A stretch of DNA of 42,867 nucleotides from Cyclobacteriaceae bacterium (GCA_020832375.1 JAFIEW010000022.1:1-42867); one strand, 5' to 3'; counted from the first letter of the stretch, positions 1-8,854 are shown. Notes: generated by a model not told the origin, from the letters alone. A program made the numbers and translations.

Positions 1-285
1 ATACTTGATTTTATTGCATTTTGTACTCTCATTACGAATCCTAATGCATAATCCGTGTTAAAATAGCTAATATGCTTATTTTCATAAAGTTAATAATTGA
101 ATTATAGTTTTTCATTTATGAATTTTAAGCATGATCAGTTAAAAGCCTTGCAACAGAATGTCAGAATTAACATTATGAGTTTTAGCCTCAGGCCTTGTCT
201 TAATTGGGTGTTCGTAAATCGCAATTAGTATATGACAGAAAATAATAAAAGCTTAAAATAAACTACTCGAAGTTTATCATTTTTC

Positions 286-490
286 TATGTGCATATCCGC
301 TTGTTTGCACCTTAAGTTTCAAAGGAACTATTATTCCTTAAAAGCGCTGAAGGCGCAATATAGTATTGCGCAGGGTGAAGCCCTGTGAAAAGTAGAAAGC
401 ATGCACTCAGCCCTGAAAGGGTGTCACAACCTAAGTATTTGTGTCTTTTCAAAGCGTATATCTATTTATGTAATTATGCGGATAAGCATA
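286..490 (-). repeat. Dispersed multi-hairpin element, family 1, copy A
   Basis: A segment of about 205 bp whose reverse complement matches 18066-18268 almost throughout and shares its second half with 30745-30883. The ends are inverted repeats: TATGCTTATCCGC (minus-strand reading, at 490) and a variant of TATGCATATCCGC (at 286). Inside, this copy keeps clean small stem-loops: GCGCtgaaGGCGC, GCGCAAT/ATTGCGC, CAGGG/CCCTG and CCCT/AGGG. It lies 81 bp past the stop of pncB, in the same sense as that gene. No coding potential is credible. It is probably a MITE-like or REP-like non-autonomous element. Confidence 0.8.
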
Positions 491-571
491 TTTTTCTATC
501 TATAAAACAGGCGATCCATGTACCACTCCGACGAAACGATGCATCAGAAAAACCTTCTTATCAAGCCCCAC

Positions 572-2059
572 CTAAGCATTATTCACCTTGCTCCTTAGGC
601 CTAAGATAAGATCTTTCTTTCTATTGTAAAGAGATTCACTCATCCCAACAGGATAAACATGAGGGTTTTTAAATCGCTTTATACCATCAGCTAAGCTGGC
701 TAATTCATACTTTACACGATTTTTTATGGTGTCTATATCTTCATCTAGACCACAGAATACTCCTTTGTCAAAAATAGGCTGTAGTAAATCAACCTCCTCG
801 ATTTTATTTCTATCAATGCGCATTTGCTTTGTAGGGTCGTTCGGATCGATCATTAAAGGCGCATCACTAAGCTTTTCACGCTCATCATGTATCATATCAG
901 CAAATAACAATTGATTGTTGAGGTAGTACCTTTTCACCTGCAAAATACCAGGAGTATTGATCTTAGCTGATTGAGCCGAAAGCTTGATAGTGTCTCGATA
1001 TTTTGACTTGCCCACTTCTTTTATAGCACTCAATTTATACACTCCACCAAGAGCAGGCTGTGCATCTGCAGTGATCAACTTCGTACCCACTCCCCAAACG
1101 GATATGGCTTTTTGTTGTAGCTTTAGATTAACTATAAGCTCTTCATCTAAATCATTACTTGCCACGATAGCCACGTCCTCTAAGCCAGCTTCATCAAGCA
1201 TTATTTTAGCCTTTTGAGCATACCAGGCCAAGTCACCAGAATCGATACGTATGCCCATCAAATGCTTACCTGCTTGCTTCATTTTCAATCCGACAGCAAT
1301 CGCCTTCTTTACACCATCTAAGATATTGAAAGTATCCACTAGCAAAACGGTGTTATTTGGCTGCGCTGCTGCAAATTGCTCAAAAGCCTCATCTTCCTCC
1401 TCAAAAGACATCACCCAGCTGTGTGCTTGAGTGCCACTTACAGGAATATTATAAAGCTTACCCGCCAATACATTGGAAGTAGCATCACAGCCTCCTATAT
1501 AAGCCGCTCTTGATCCACTCAGGGCTCCATCAATCCCTTGGGCTCTACGCAAGCCAAATTCTAGCAGCTTATCATCTCCAGCCGCAAATCTTAAGCGTGC
1601 CGCCTTAGTAGCAATCAAACTTTGAAAATTGATAATGTTCAAAAGGGCTGACTCGATCAATTGTGCCTGTAAAATAGGGCCTTCCACCCTAATCAAGGGT
1701 TCATTAGGAAAGACTATTCTTCCCTCTGCGATGGCATAGACATCACATTCAAAGCGTAGGTTTTTCAAATATTCGAAAAAAGATGCATCAAATAAGGGCT
1801 TTCCATCATTCCCTTTCAGTGTAGATAAGTAGCTTAGATCCGAATCTTGAAACCGAAAGTCTTTAAGAAAGGCTATTGCCTGCGATAAGCCACAATTTAC
1901 TGTATAGCCAGAATTAAAAGGATTCTCACGGAAATAAAGATGAAATACTGATCTATCTTCTGCTTTTCCTGCCTTCCAATAGCCATAAGCCATTGTTACC
2001 TGATACAAATCTGTCAATAAAGCTAAGGAAGGCTTATATAGGTTATTTACTTGTGTCAT
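572..2059 (-). CDS. pncB: Nicotinate phosphoribosyltransferase
   Basis: Catalyses the ATP-assisted joining of nicotinate to phosphoribosyl pyrophosphate, giving nicotinate mononucleotide in NAD salvage (Preiss-Handler pathway), in the cytoplasm. The 495-residue length fits the family. Visible family features are the N-terminal LLTDLYQVTMAYGYW, the SGTQAHSWVM segment whose His213 is the expected phosphorylated histidine, VDTFNILDG (241-249) and GIRIDSGDL (269-277), which bind the phosphoribosyl substrate, and GVGTKLITADAQPALGG after residue 320. It begins with ATG (MTQVNNLYKPSLALLTD). It stands alone: 420 bp of non-coding DNA lie upstream and a family 1 repeat lies downstream. No NadD or NadE gene is nearby. 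The function is clear from sequence. Confidence 0.96.
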   Translation of the reverse strand: MTQVNNLYKPSLALLTDLYQVTMAYGYWKAGKAEDRSVFHLYFRENPFNSGYTVNCGLSQAIAFLKDFRFQDSDLSYLSTLKGNDGKPLFDASFFEYLKNLRFECDVYAIAEGRIVFPNEPLIRVEGPILQAQLIESALLNIINFQSLIATKAARLRFAAGDDKLLEFGLRRAQGIDGALSGSRAAYIGGCDATSNVLAGKLYNIPVSGTQAHSWVMSFEEEDEAFEQFAAAQPNNTVLLVDTFNILDGVKKAIAVGLKMKQAGKHLMGIRIDSGDLAWYAQKAKIMLDEAGLEDVAIVASNDLDEELIVNLKLQQKAISVWGVGTKLITADAQPALGGVYKLSAIKEVGKSKYRDTIKLSAQSAKINTPGILQVKRYYLNNQLLFADMIHDEREKLSDAPLMIDPNDPTKQMRIDRNKIEEVDLLQPIFDKGVFCGLDEDIDTIKNRVKYELASLADGIKRFKNPHVYPVGMSESLYNRKKDLILGLRSKVNNA

Positions 2060-2479
2060 CTATCAACTTTGATAATGTAGTTTAAAAGAAAAAGTGAATT
2101 CGATCAAAAAAAATTGTTCTAGTATTAAATACTTGTCTGACAATTATGATAAGCTTTTATCACACAATCATCACCAGAATTTCATTTACGTTTAGGGCCG
2201 AAATAGATTTTTAGGGTCATAATCTCGTTTGAATTAACCTTAAATATTATAAACCTACCTATAGGGTTATTTTTGAAGAATTAACAATGAGGTTTAACTC
2301 ATGGTGAACCACAATCTCTTAATTCCAAGTGATTCAGATGCTCATATCATTATTATTATAAATGAAATAGATAGCTGGTGTAAGCTAGTCTGCCGAATTG
2401 ATCATATTTAACTTTCAAACTTAACCAATAATAGTAGGAATGTATCACAAAGGATAGGCATAATATTAATCATAGCCCA
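2060..2479. other. Gene-free gap between pncB and the peptide-binding protein
   Basis: About 420 bp without a plausible coding frame. I see short AT-rich palindromes (for example GATAAGCTTTTATC near 2145) and a small TAGCT/AGCTA hairpin near 2375, but no clear promoter, terminator, RNA gene or repeat copy. It must hold the pncB promoter, which I could not place. Confidence 0.5.
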
Positions 2480-4162
2480 TTAGCTATCTGATCGAAGCTT
2501 TCCTGGAATAATATCTACTTTTTCAAGTTGAATTAAATTCATCGGATTTGGATCCATGCCCACTATGTTAGGTTGAAGTAGCCTGACCACCTCATCGTAG
2601 AAGAGTACAATGACAGCGGACTCATCAGTTACCATTTGATCCATTTCTCGGTACATATCGAACCTAGTAAAAGTATCCCCTTCTTTTTTTGCTTTTTTAT
2701 ACAAATCATCAAATTCACCTGATCGATAATGTGTTTTATTAGGTCCTGAAAATTTAATGTTTGAACCATAAAAGAAAGATAAATAAGTTTCAGGATCTGG
2801 AAAATCTCCCAACCAAGACCCTCTGAAAAATAGTGCTTTTCCTTCATCCACCAATTGTTGATGAATACTGACTGAATTGTTGATAATTTCAACCTCTACT
2901 CCAATATTTGCCCATTGTTTTTGGAGAAATTCTACCAAAGCTTTGCTAAACTGAGTAGTATATAATTGAATTTTTTCACCATTGTAAACTGATTTCTCTA
3001 ATAGATTGGCAGCCATTTCTCTATCGAAAGCAATTCCTTTTACAGGCTCGACGACCTGAGAATAAAGATAAGGGGGTACAAACCCATTTACACCTGCTTC
3101 CCCTACATTATTAAACAAAAAAGCCACTAGTTCATCTTTATTAACCGCATAGTTTAAGGCGCTTCGAAAGTTCTGATCTAAAAAAGGATGGTTTGGATTG
3201 TCATATTGTTTAGGGTCAAGCTGAAATCCGATATATTCAGTATTCATATAGGGTGTTTTCAGTACTGTAAATTGTCCTGCAATTTCTTTTCTTACCTCTC
3301 CAGCTTTATTTAATACGATATCCACCCAATCGGTACTTACACCTGACATCATATCTATTTCTCCTTTTTTGAAGGTGCGAAACTCTTGCATTCTATCACT
3401 AATGAAAGATACTTGTATGGCATCAATATAGGGTAAAGAGCGACCCCTATCATCTTTTTTCCAATAGTTGTTATTTTTCAGTAGCACTAAAGCTGCATTC
3501 TCATCCCACACCTCAAATACGAATGGGCCAGAGCCAACAGGATTTTTTCGAAAATCATCTCCATAATATTCTACAGCTTCATGTGCAACGATATAAGCGA
3601 AAGGCATTGCCAGCCTTTCTAATAAAGCTCCATAAGGCGCATCAAGTCTTATGATAACTCGAAAATCACCACGTGCTGAGATCCAGTCGCTCGCTAACTT
3701 GCCATTTTTATCCTTCTTAGCAATGTTAGTAAATACCCAAGCACCAGGGCTTTTAAGGTCATCACTTACAAGGCGCTTAAATGAGTAAACAACGTCATGA
3801 GCTGTCACCTCCCTACCGACACCTTCTTCAAAACAAGGGTTATCTTGAAAAAAAATGTTTCTTCTAATATCTATCTCATATACGAGTTGATCATCACTTA
3901 TACTCCATGAGTCCGCAATGACTGGATCTGGATTGAGGCCTTTACCAAATTGAAAAAGTCCATTGTAAATCTGGGATATTGCCCAAATATTAGCCTGGTT
4001 ACGAGCGAAGGCAGGATCAAGAGAGCTGATGCCTCCCGCCTGATTGTATCTAAAAACTTTTTTACGCACCCGCTCACCTTGGCCTTCAGAAGCAGGCTCA
4101 CAACTAATAGAAATAAGAGCAAGGAAAAAAAGAATTATTAAGGAGCGTAAAGGATAGATCAT
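2480..4162 (-). CDS. ABC transporter substrate-binding lipoprotein (family 5, peptide/nickel type)
   Basis: Resembles the OppA/DppA solute-binding proteins that capture peptides and hand them to an ABC permease. The start chosen (ATG at 4162) gives a textbook lipoprotein signal: positive n-region, hydrophobic stretch, then LISISC with Cys21 as the lipidated residue. The frame stays open to an ATG at 4225, but that would add 21 residues before the signal. The mature part has the family order: SLDPAFARNQANIWAISQIY near the N-terminus, an RNPVGSGPF-like KNPVGSGPF motif mid-protein, then FRSALNYAVNKDELV and FRGSWLGDFPDPETYLSFFYG in the C-terminal lobe. No permease or ATPase gene is adjacent, so the partner is elsewhere or the protein acts alone. 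It is divergent from the hydrolase gene at 4252. Confidence 0.9.
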   Translation of the reverse strand: MIYPLRSLIILFFLALISISCEPASEGQGERVRKKVFRYNQAGGISSLDPAFARNQANIWAISQIYNGLFQFGKGLNPDPVIADSWSISDDQLVYEIDIRRNIFFQDNPCFEEGVGREVTAHDVVYSFKRLVSDDLKSPGAWVFTNIAKKDKNGKLASDWISARGDFRVIIRLDAPYGALLERLAMPFAYIVAHEAVEYYGDDFRKNPVGSGPFVFEVWDENAALVLLKNNNYWKKDDRGRSLPYIDAIQVSFISDRMQEFRTFKKGEIDMMSGVSTDWVDIVLNKAGEVRKEIAGQFTVLKTPYMNTEYIGFQLDPKQYDNPNHPFLDQNFRSALNYAVNKDELVAFLFNNVGEAGVNGFVPPYLYSQVVEPVKGIAFDREMAANLLEKSVYNGEKIQLYTTQFSKALVEFLQKQWANIGVEVEIINNSVSIHQQLVDEGKALFFRGSWLGDFPDPETYLSFFYGSNIKFSGPNKTHYRSGEFDDLYKKAKKEGDTFTRFDMYREMDQMVTDESAVIVLFYDEVVRLLQPNIVGMDPNPMNLIQLEKVDIIPGKLRSDS

Positions 4163-4251
4163 GGGATTGACGATTTTTAATAACCTTAATATATGATTGC
4201 GTATAAATAGGATGTAAATATTCATTTATTTCACTAAAATAACAAATGATC

Positions 4252-4935
4252 ATGGAAATCACCTTTTATGGACACTCATGTTTTGAAATTAATACTGGCG
4301 AACACCGTATTTTATTTGATCCCTTTATCAGTCACAACGAAAAAGCATCAGCAATAGATGTAAATAAGCTTAAGCCAGACTTTGTATTTCTATCTCATGG
4401 CCATGAAGATCATGTGGCCGATGCTGTAAAGATCTGTAAAAATAGCGGTGCAAAAGCGGTGAGCACCTTTGAAGTGATCAGCTGGCTAGGTAATCAAGGC
4501 GTTGAAAATACCCATCCGATGAATCATGGAGGCTCGTGGGAGTTTGATTTTGGAAAGGTAAAGCTTGTCAATGCAGTACATTCTAGCTCCTTCCCAGATG
4601 GTAGTTATGCTGGAAACCCCGCAGGCTTCGTATTTACACTAAAAAATGGTGACAGCTTTTACTATGCTGGAGACACCGCCCTCACCTACGACATGAAACT
4701 TATAGGTGAAGAATTTGAATTAAATTTTGCTTTTCTACCAATTGGCGATAATTTTACGATGAATTTAAAAGATGCTGTAAAGTCTGCAGAGATGGTGGGC
4801 GTCAATAAATTCATCGGAATGCATTATGACACTTTTCCCTACATTGAGATTGATCAAGAAGAAAGCAAAAGATTTGCAAAAGAGAAGGGGAAAGAGTTAG
4901 TTTTGATGCAAATAGGAGAAACAATAAAAATCTAA
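4252..4935 (+). CDS. UPF0173-type metal-dependent hydrolase (metallo-beta-lactamase fold)
   Basis: A small cytoplasmic metallo-hydrolase of the YtkL/UPF0173 group; the physiological substrate is unknown. The metal-binding signature HGHEDH is clear at about residues 49-54. GHSCFEI at the N-terminus, a later AGDTALTYDM loop and the closing IGMHYDTFPYIEID are typical of the group. An ATG also exists two codons upstream (4246), but homologous proteins usually begin directly before the E/K-I-T-x-x-GHS motif, so 4252 is preferred. The stop lies only 9 bp before parA, suggesting a shared transcript. There is no signal peptide or membrane segment. Confidence 0.9.
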   Translation: MEITFYGHSCFEINTGEHRILFDPFISHNEKASAIDVNKLKPDFVFLSHGHEDHVADAVKICKNSGAKAVSTFEVISWLGNQGVENTHPMNHGGSWEFDFGKVKLVNAVHSSSFPDGSYAGNPAGFVFTLKNGDSFYYAGDTALTYDMKLIGEEFELNFAFLPIGDNFTMNLKDAVKSAEMVGVNKFIGMHYDTFPYIEIDQEESKRFAKEKGKELVLMQIGETIKI

Positions 4936-4944
4936 TCTACTGAG

Positions 4945-5739
4945 ATGGGAAAAATCATTTCGATTGCCAATCAAAAAGGGGGTGTTGGAAAAACCACCTC
5001 AGCTATCAACCTCGCTGCATCGCTTGCGGTACTCGAGAAGACTACTTTAGTGGTGGATGCCGACCCACAGGCAAATGCTACCTCTGGAGTGGGAATCAAC
5101 CCTAAAGATGTAGAAATCTCTATCTACGAATGCATGATCGATGAAGTAGATATTGATGAGGCGATTGTGAAAACAGATATCAAAATGCTAGATATCTTAC
5201 CTTCACACATTGACCTTGTGGGTGCTGAAATCGAAATGGTAGATCTTGAAAACAGAGAGCGTAAGATGAAGGCGGTGCTATCTAAAATCAAAGATCGCTA
5301 CGATTACATCATTATCGATTGTTCTCCTTCTCTTGGTTTAATTACTCTGAATGCACTCACTGCCTCGGACTCTGTCTTGATTCCTGTACAATGTGAGTAT
5401 TTCGCACTTGAAGGACTCGGTAAATTACTCAATACCATTCGCTTGATACAAGGAGGATTAAACCCTGACTTGTCGTATGAGGGTATCTTACTAACAATGT
5501 ACGACGGTAGAACAAGACTCTCCAATCAGGTATATGAAGACATCAAAAAACACTTTAGTCCTATCATGTTTGAAACGGTAATCCCTAGAAATATCAAACT
5601 GAGTGAGGCACCAAGTTTTGGTGAACCAGCAATCTCCCACGATGCAGAAAGCAAAGGTGCTATCAGCTATCTCAACTTAGCTAAAGAAATTATCACTAAA
5701 AACGACGCCAAGGCGCAAGAAGCGAGCGCCGAAAGTTGA
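4945..5739 (+). CDS. parA: Chromosome partitioning ATPase ParA (Soj)
   Basis: A deviant Walker ATPase that moves or positions chromosome origins together with ParB. The deviant Walker A motif KGGVGKTT is at residues 11-18, and VVDADPQANAT (37-47) and YDYIIIDCSPSLGLITLNAL contain the other nucleotide-binding elements. The length of 264 residues and the late IPRNIKLSEAPSFGEP motif mark it as chromosomal Soj type rather than MinD or a plasmid ParA. It follows the hydrolase by 9 bp. A hairpin terminator sits directly after its stop, and parB begins 390 bp later, so the two are not a tight operon as they are in many genomes. Confidence 0.96.
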   Translation: MGKIISIANQKGGVGKTTSAINLAASLAVLEKTTLVVDADPQANATSGVGINPKDVEISIYECMIDEVDIDEAIVKTDIKMLDILPSHIDLVGAEIEMVDLENRERKMKAVLSKIKDRYDYIIIDCSPSLGLITLNALTASDSVLIPVQCEYFALEGLGKLLNTIRLIQGGLNPDLSYEGILLTMYDGRTRLSNQVYEDIKKHFSPIMFETVIPRNIKLSEAPSFGEPAISHDAESKGAISYLNLAKEIITKNDAKAQEASAES

Positions 5740-5756
5740 ATTTAAAATATGCTCTC

Positions 5757-5792
5757 AAAAAAAGCAGGCTTCTATTGAAGGCTGCTTTTTTT
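5757..5792 (+). terminator. Hairpin terminator after parA
   Basis: An A-run, GCAGGCTTC, a four-base loop, GAAGGCTGC and seven Ts. The stem has one internal mismatch. It is symmetrical enough to act in both directions, and lies 17 bp past the parA stop, before parB. Confidence 0.8.
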
Positions 5793-5794
5793 GT

Positions 5795-5956
5795 TGGAAT
5801 GAGCATAGTATTGATCAAAGCCAAATACAGACAACCTTTTTTGATAAAACGTATTTTTGTGGGATGAGGACAGAAGAAGCAATTAAAATCAAGGAGCTTG
5901 ATTAAAACAAGTACACTACCATTTCAACTAATTGATCAGTAGTGTTGTCATTCCAA
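5795..5956. repeat. Possible degenerate element with inverted TTGGAATGA ends, in the parA-parB gap
   Basis: The stretch at 5795 reads gttggaatgagcatag and its neighbourhood continues tattgatcaa. The reverse strand from about 5956 reads cttggaatgacaacac followed by tactgatcaa. The two therefore form an imperfect inverted pair enclosing about 130 bp. The same GGAATGACAAC core recurs at 26478-26524 (inverted pair) and near 35079. A TATTTTTG box (5852-5859), resembling a Bacteroidota -7 element, lies inside and could drive parB. The rest of the 390-bp gap up to 6129 shows nothing else I can name. Confidence 0.4.
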
Positions 5957-6129
5957 GCAGAAAATTAAAACAAAGATTTTTAATGCATATACCTGACTAG
6001 TGAGTAATAAAATTGCTAGGGATGAATCTTCTATGTATTTTTGCTGTCCGCATTTAGAAAACGGCCATGAAGGTTGCTAGGTGCAGTAAAGATAGTAGCT
6101 GAAAAAAGAAATTATTAGAATATAAGACT

Positions 6130-7056
6130 ATGAGTAAGAAGCCGGTAAAGAAAAGAAGTGCCTTAGGAAGAGGATTAGGGGCCTTATTAGAAGATTCAGG
6201 AGCAGTACGCAAAAAAGAAGGCGAGAGTGAAGAGGAAGTGATTAAGAAGGTGTCTTCAGCTCAAGGCATGAACGAAATACCGGTGACCAATATTGAGGTC
6301 AATCCTTACCAACCAAGAACGCATTTCGATAGAGAAGCTTTGGAGGAGCTAGCGGAATCCATTAAAGTGCAGGGTATCATACAACCTATTACTGTACGAA
6401 AGCTTTCTGATGACCATTACCAGCTGATCTCAGGTGAGCGTCGATTGCAGGCCTCTAAGCTTGCAGGTCTAGAAAAAGTTCCCGCCTACGTAAGGCTTGC
6501 CGATGACCAACAAATGTTGGAGATGGCACTTATCGAGAACATACAGAGAGAAAACCTTAATGCAATTGAAATAGCATTAAGTTATCAGCGTTTGCTATCA
6601 GAGTGTTCACTTAAGCAAGAGGAACTAGGTGACCGCGTTGGAAAAAAGAGAGCAACTGTCAATAACTATCTTAGATTACTAAAGCTACCGCCAGATATAC
6701 AAATAGCGGTTCGCGACAATCAACTATCGATGGGTCATGCCAGAGCACTGATCAATATTGAGAATATAGACTTACAATTGGACATCTTTAAGCAAGTACA
6801 AGACAAGCAGCTTTCCGTACGAAAAACAGAAGAGCTTGTACGTAACTTAATGCAGGGCAAAGAAGAAAAGCTTACCGAAAAGAAGAAATTGAACCCAGAG
6901 CAAGAACGTACCATCAAAGACTTACAGCGAAAACTATCGTCTCATTTTGGTACTAGAATTAATGTAAAAACAGATGAAAAGAATAAAGGAGAAATCAAAA
7001 TCCCTTTCGATTCGACTGACGAATTAAACAGAATTCTAGAGTTACTAGATGTATAA
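6130..7056 (+). CDS. parB: Chromosome partitioning protein ParB (Spo0J)
   Basis: A CTP-dependent DNA clamp that loads at parS sites near the origin and works with ParA and SMC. The order is the usual one: a basic N-terminus with ALGRGLGALL (residues 11-20, the ParA-contacting segment), VNPYQPRTHFD (58-67), the CTP-binding GERRLQASKLAG (102-113), ENIQRENLNAIE (136-147), a helix-turn-helix with EELGDRVGKKRATVNNYLRL, and a C-terminal dimerisation domain. The length of 308 residues is normal. I could not find a parS-like palindrome by eye in the window. The genes that follow (DUF5683, dapB, lepB) form the order often seen in Bacteroidota. Confidence 0.96.
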   Translation: MSKKPVKKRSALGRGLGALLEDSGAVRKKEGESEEEVIKKVSSAQGMNEIPVTNIEVNPYQPRTHFDREALEELAESIKVQGIIQPITVRKLSDDHYQLISGERRLQASKLAGLEKVPAYVRLADDQQMLEMALIENIQRENLNAIEIALSYQRLLSECSLKQEELGDRVGKKRATVNNYLRLLKLPPDIQIAVRDNQLSMGHARALINIENIDLQLDIFKQVQDKQLSVRKTEELVRNLMQGKEEKLTEKKKLNPEQERTIKDLQRKLSSHFGTRINVKTDEKNKGEIKIPFDSTDELNRILELLDV

Positions 7057-7240
7057 GCATTTATAAGGGGTGATTTTTGACGGGTATAAACCTAAAATGT
7101 CACCTCCTTGCAAGTTCATGCTGTAGCAGTAAACCATTAGCTTTAGGAAGTAATAATCTAGGCAATAAAATGACCTAAACTAGGCTTCAAAAGCGATAAC
7201 CCTCATTAAGGCAATTTTCTAAAACACACTTTTAGTATTT

Positions 7241-8017
7241 ATGCGGAAAATAAATTTGGTTGTTTTTAAATGGATATTGCTTATTTTTTTTGGTATGCTA
7301 ATGGGGTTAGGATCGAGCTATGGTCAAGAAGAAGGTGAAGAGGAAAGCGAAAAAAAGAAAATAGAAGAAAAAGAAATAGAAGAAAACCTCAAAAAAGGTA
7401 GGCAATCATTTGAACAACTTGACCTCACTGATATTCCTCGTACACAAGAGGCCATTCAAGGTCTACCTCCCCTCCCACCCGATAGCGTCATTCAGCAATA
7501 TGAAGGAATTGATATCACCTCAATGAGGGGGGCAATAGAAGAAATATTTATCACCAGCACTCATAGTCCACGAAAAGCATGGTTATACGCAGCAGTATTC
7601 CCCGGTCTTGGACAAGCCTATAATCGGAAATGGTGGAAGATCCCTTTCATTTATGCTGGGGGGGCCGTTATTGGTTTTTTCATTTATGACAATAATCGGC
7701 AATATACTGAATTTCGAATATCATACTTCTCTGTAATAGACAATAATCCAGCTACTAATCGATTCAATCAATTTCCTAATCTTTCTAGAGAACAACTAGA
7801 AAGAGGGCTTAACTTCACTCGTAGGAACCGTGACTTAACAGTTGTAGCTGCATTTGGGCTTTACCTCTTGCAAATGGTAGACGCACATGTAGATGCACAC
7901 TTACTAGACTTTGACTTGTCTGATGAGCTGGCAATCGATATAAGACCTGGTCTCGTTAGTCCAATAGCAGGAATGATACCGGCCGCAGGTGTTTCGGTAG
8001 CTTTAAAATTTAAATAG
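7241..8017 (+). CDS. DUF5683 membrane protein
   Basis: A Bacteroidota protein family of unknown function that commonly sits between parB and dapB, as here. The 258 residues begin with a hydrophobic signal-like stretch (about 8-29, ending in SSYGQ). A strongly charged Glu/Lys-rich segment follows (30-60), then the conserved core SPRKAWLYAAVFPGLGQAYN-R-K-W-W-K-I-P, which leads into a transmembrane helix. A second hydrophobic helix (DLTVVAAFGLYLLQMVDAHV) carries the recurring VDAHVDAHL motif. The C-terminal part looks beta-rich. The position 184 bp after parB and 99 bp before dapB suggests linked but not necessarily joint expression. Assignment to the family is firm; the role is unknown. Confidence 0.85.
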   Translation: MRKINLVVFKWILLIFFGMLMGLGSSYGQEEGEEESEKKKIEEKEIEENLKKGRQSFEQLDLTDIPRTQEAIQGLPPLPPDSVIQQYEGIDITSMRGAIEEIFITSTHSPRKAWLYAAVFPGLGQAYNRKWWKIPFIYAGGAVIGFFIYDNNRQYTEFRISYFSVIDNNPATNRFNQFPNLSREQLERGLNFTRRNRDLTVVAAFGLYLLQMVDAHVDAHLLDFDLSDELAIDIRPGLVSPIAGMIPAAGVSVALKFK

Positions 8018-8116
8018 TAAAATGATTTCAGCCTAAGTCAACTAATAAAGATACTTTATGAGGATGTGTAGGTTGAAAACAAAAAGATAGTAAAAACAAA
8101 AAGATAATTTAAAGCA

Positions 8117-8854
8117 ATGAGTCAATTAAGAATTGCGCTAGTTGGGTATGGCAAAATGGGCCAAGAGATTGAAAAAATAGCGATAGAAAGAGGTCATCGA
8201 ATTAGTGCAAAGATCACCATAGACAATAAGGAGGATATGGATGGCATTACTAAAGAAAGTACTGATGCAGTGATAGAGTTTACTCAACCAGATGCAGCAT
8301 TTGAAAACATCACCTTCTGCCTGAAAAGAGGGCTCCCAGTAGTTAGCGGTACTACTGGCTGGCTTGACAAAAAATCAGAGGCTGATAAAATCGCCAATGA
8401 AAATGAGGCCGCTCTTCTTCAAGCTACTAATTTTAGCTTGGGCGTTAATATTACCTTCATGGTTAATGAGTACTTAGCAACACTGATGAGTAAGCAATTA
8501 CAGTATCAAGCAAGCATCCACGAGATTCATCATACCGCAAAATTAGATTCGCCCAGCGGTACTGCTATCAGTTTAGCTGAAGGTTTAATTAATATGCACG
8601 ACTCATATAATCAGTGGCAGGAAACAGACAATGCAAAAGAAAAGACACTAGGAATTACGGCTGCTAGAGAAGACAGTGTGCCTGGAACCCATACGGTGAC
8701 TTATAATTCATCTATAGATAAAATTGAATTAACTCATATCGCACACAACCGTAAGGGCTTTGCCCTAGGTGCGGTCATGGCGGCTGAGTTTTTACATGAT
8801 AAAAAAGGAGTTTTTAATATGCGCGACTTCTTAAAAGAGGAATTAGGACTCTAA
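8117..8854 (+). CDS. dapB: 4-hydroxy-tetrahydrodipicolinate reductase
   Basis: Reduces hydroxy-tetrahydrodipicolinate with NAD(P)H in the diaminopimelate/lysine pathway, feeding peptidoglycan synthesis. The Rossmann motif VGYGKMG is at residues 9-15. VVSGTTGW (75-82) is the conserved loop, and the catalytic segment EIHHTAKLDSPSGTA spans 136-150 with His138/His139 and Lys142 as the expected catalytic residues. The length of 245 residues is typical of the Bacteroidota form. It lies between the DUF5683 gene and lepB, all on the same strand with gaps below 100 bp. The start is an ATG with MSQLRIALVGYG. Confidence 0.96.
   Translation: MSQLRIALVGYGKMGQEIEKIAIERGHRISAKITIDNKEDMDGITKESTDAVIEFTQPDAAFENITFCLKRGLPVVSGTTGWLDKKSEADKIANENEAALLQATNFSLGVNITFMVNEYLATLMSKQLQYQASIHEIHHTAKLDSPSGTAISLAEGLINMHDSYNQWQETDNAKEKTLGITAAREDSVPGTHTVTYNSSIDKIELTHIAHNRKGFALGAVMAAEFLHDKKGVFNMRDFLKEELGL

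Noticed and set aside
385-609. 74-codon plus-strand frame
   Set aside because: It lies in repeat copy A and overlaps the end of pncB; the residues encode the hairpin repeat, not a protein.
4945-7240. A parS site near parAB
   Set aside because: I looked for TGTTTCACGTGAAACA-like or TGTTCCACGTGGAACA-like palindromes and saw none. The TTTCACTTcAAGTGAAA palindrome at 24879 does not fit the consensus centre and is far away.
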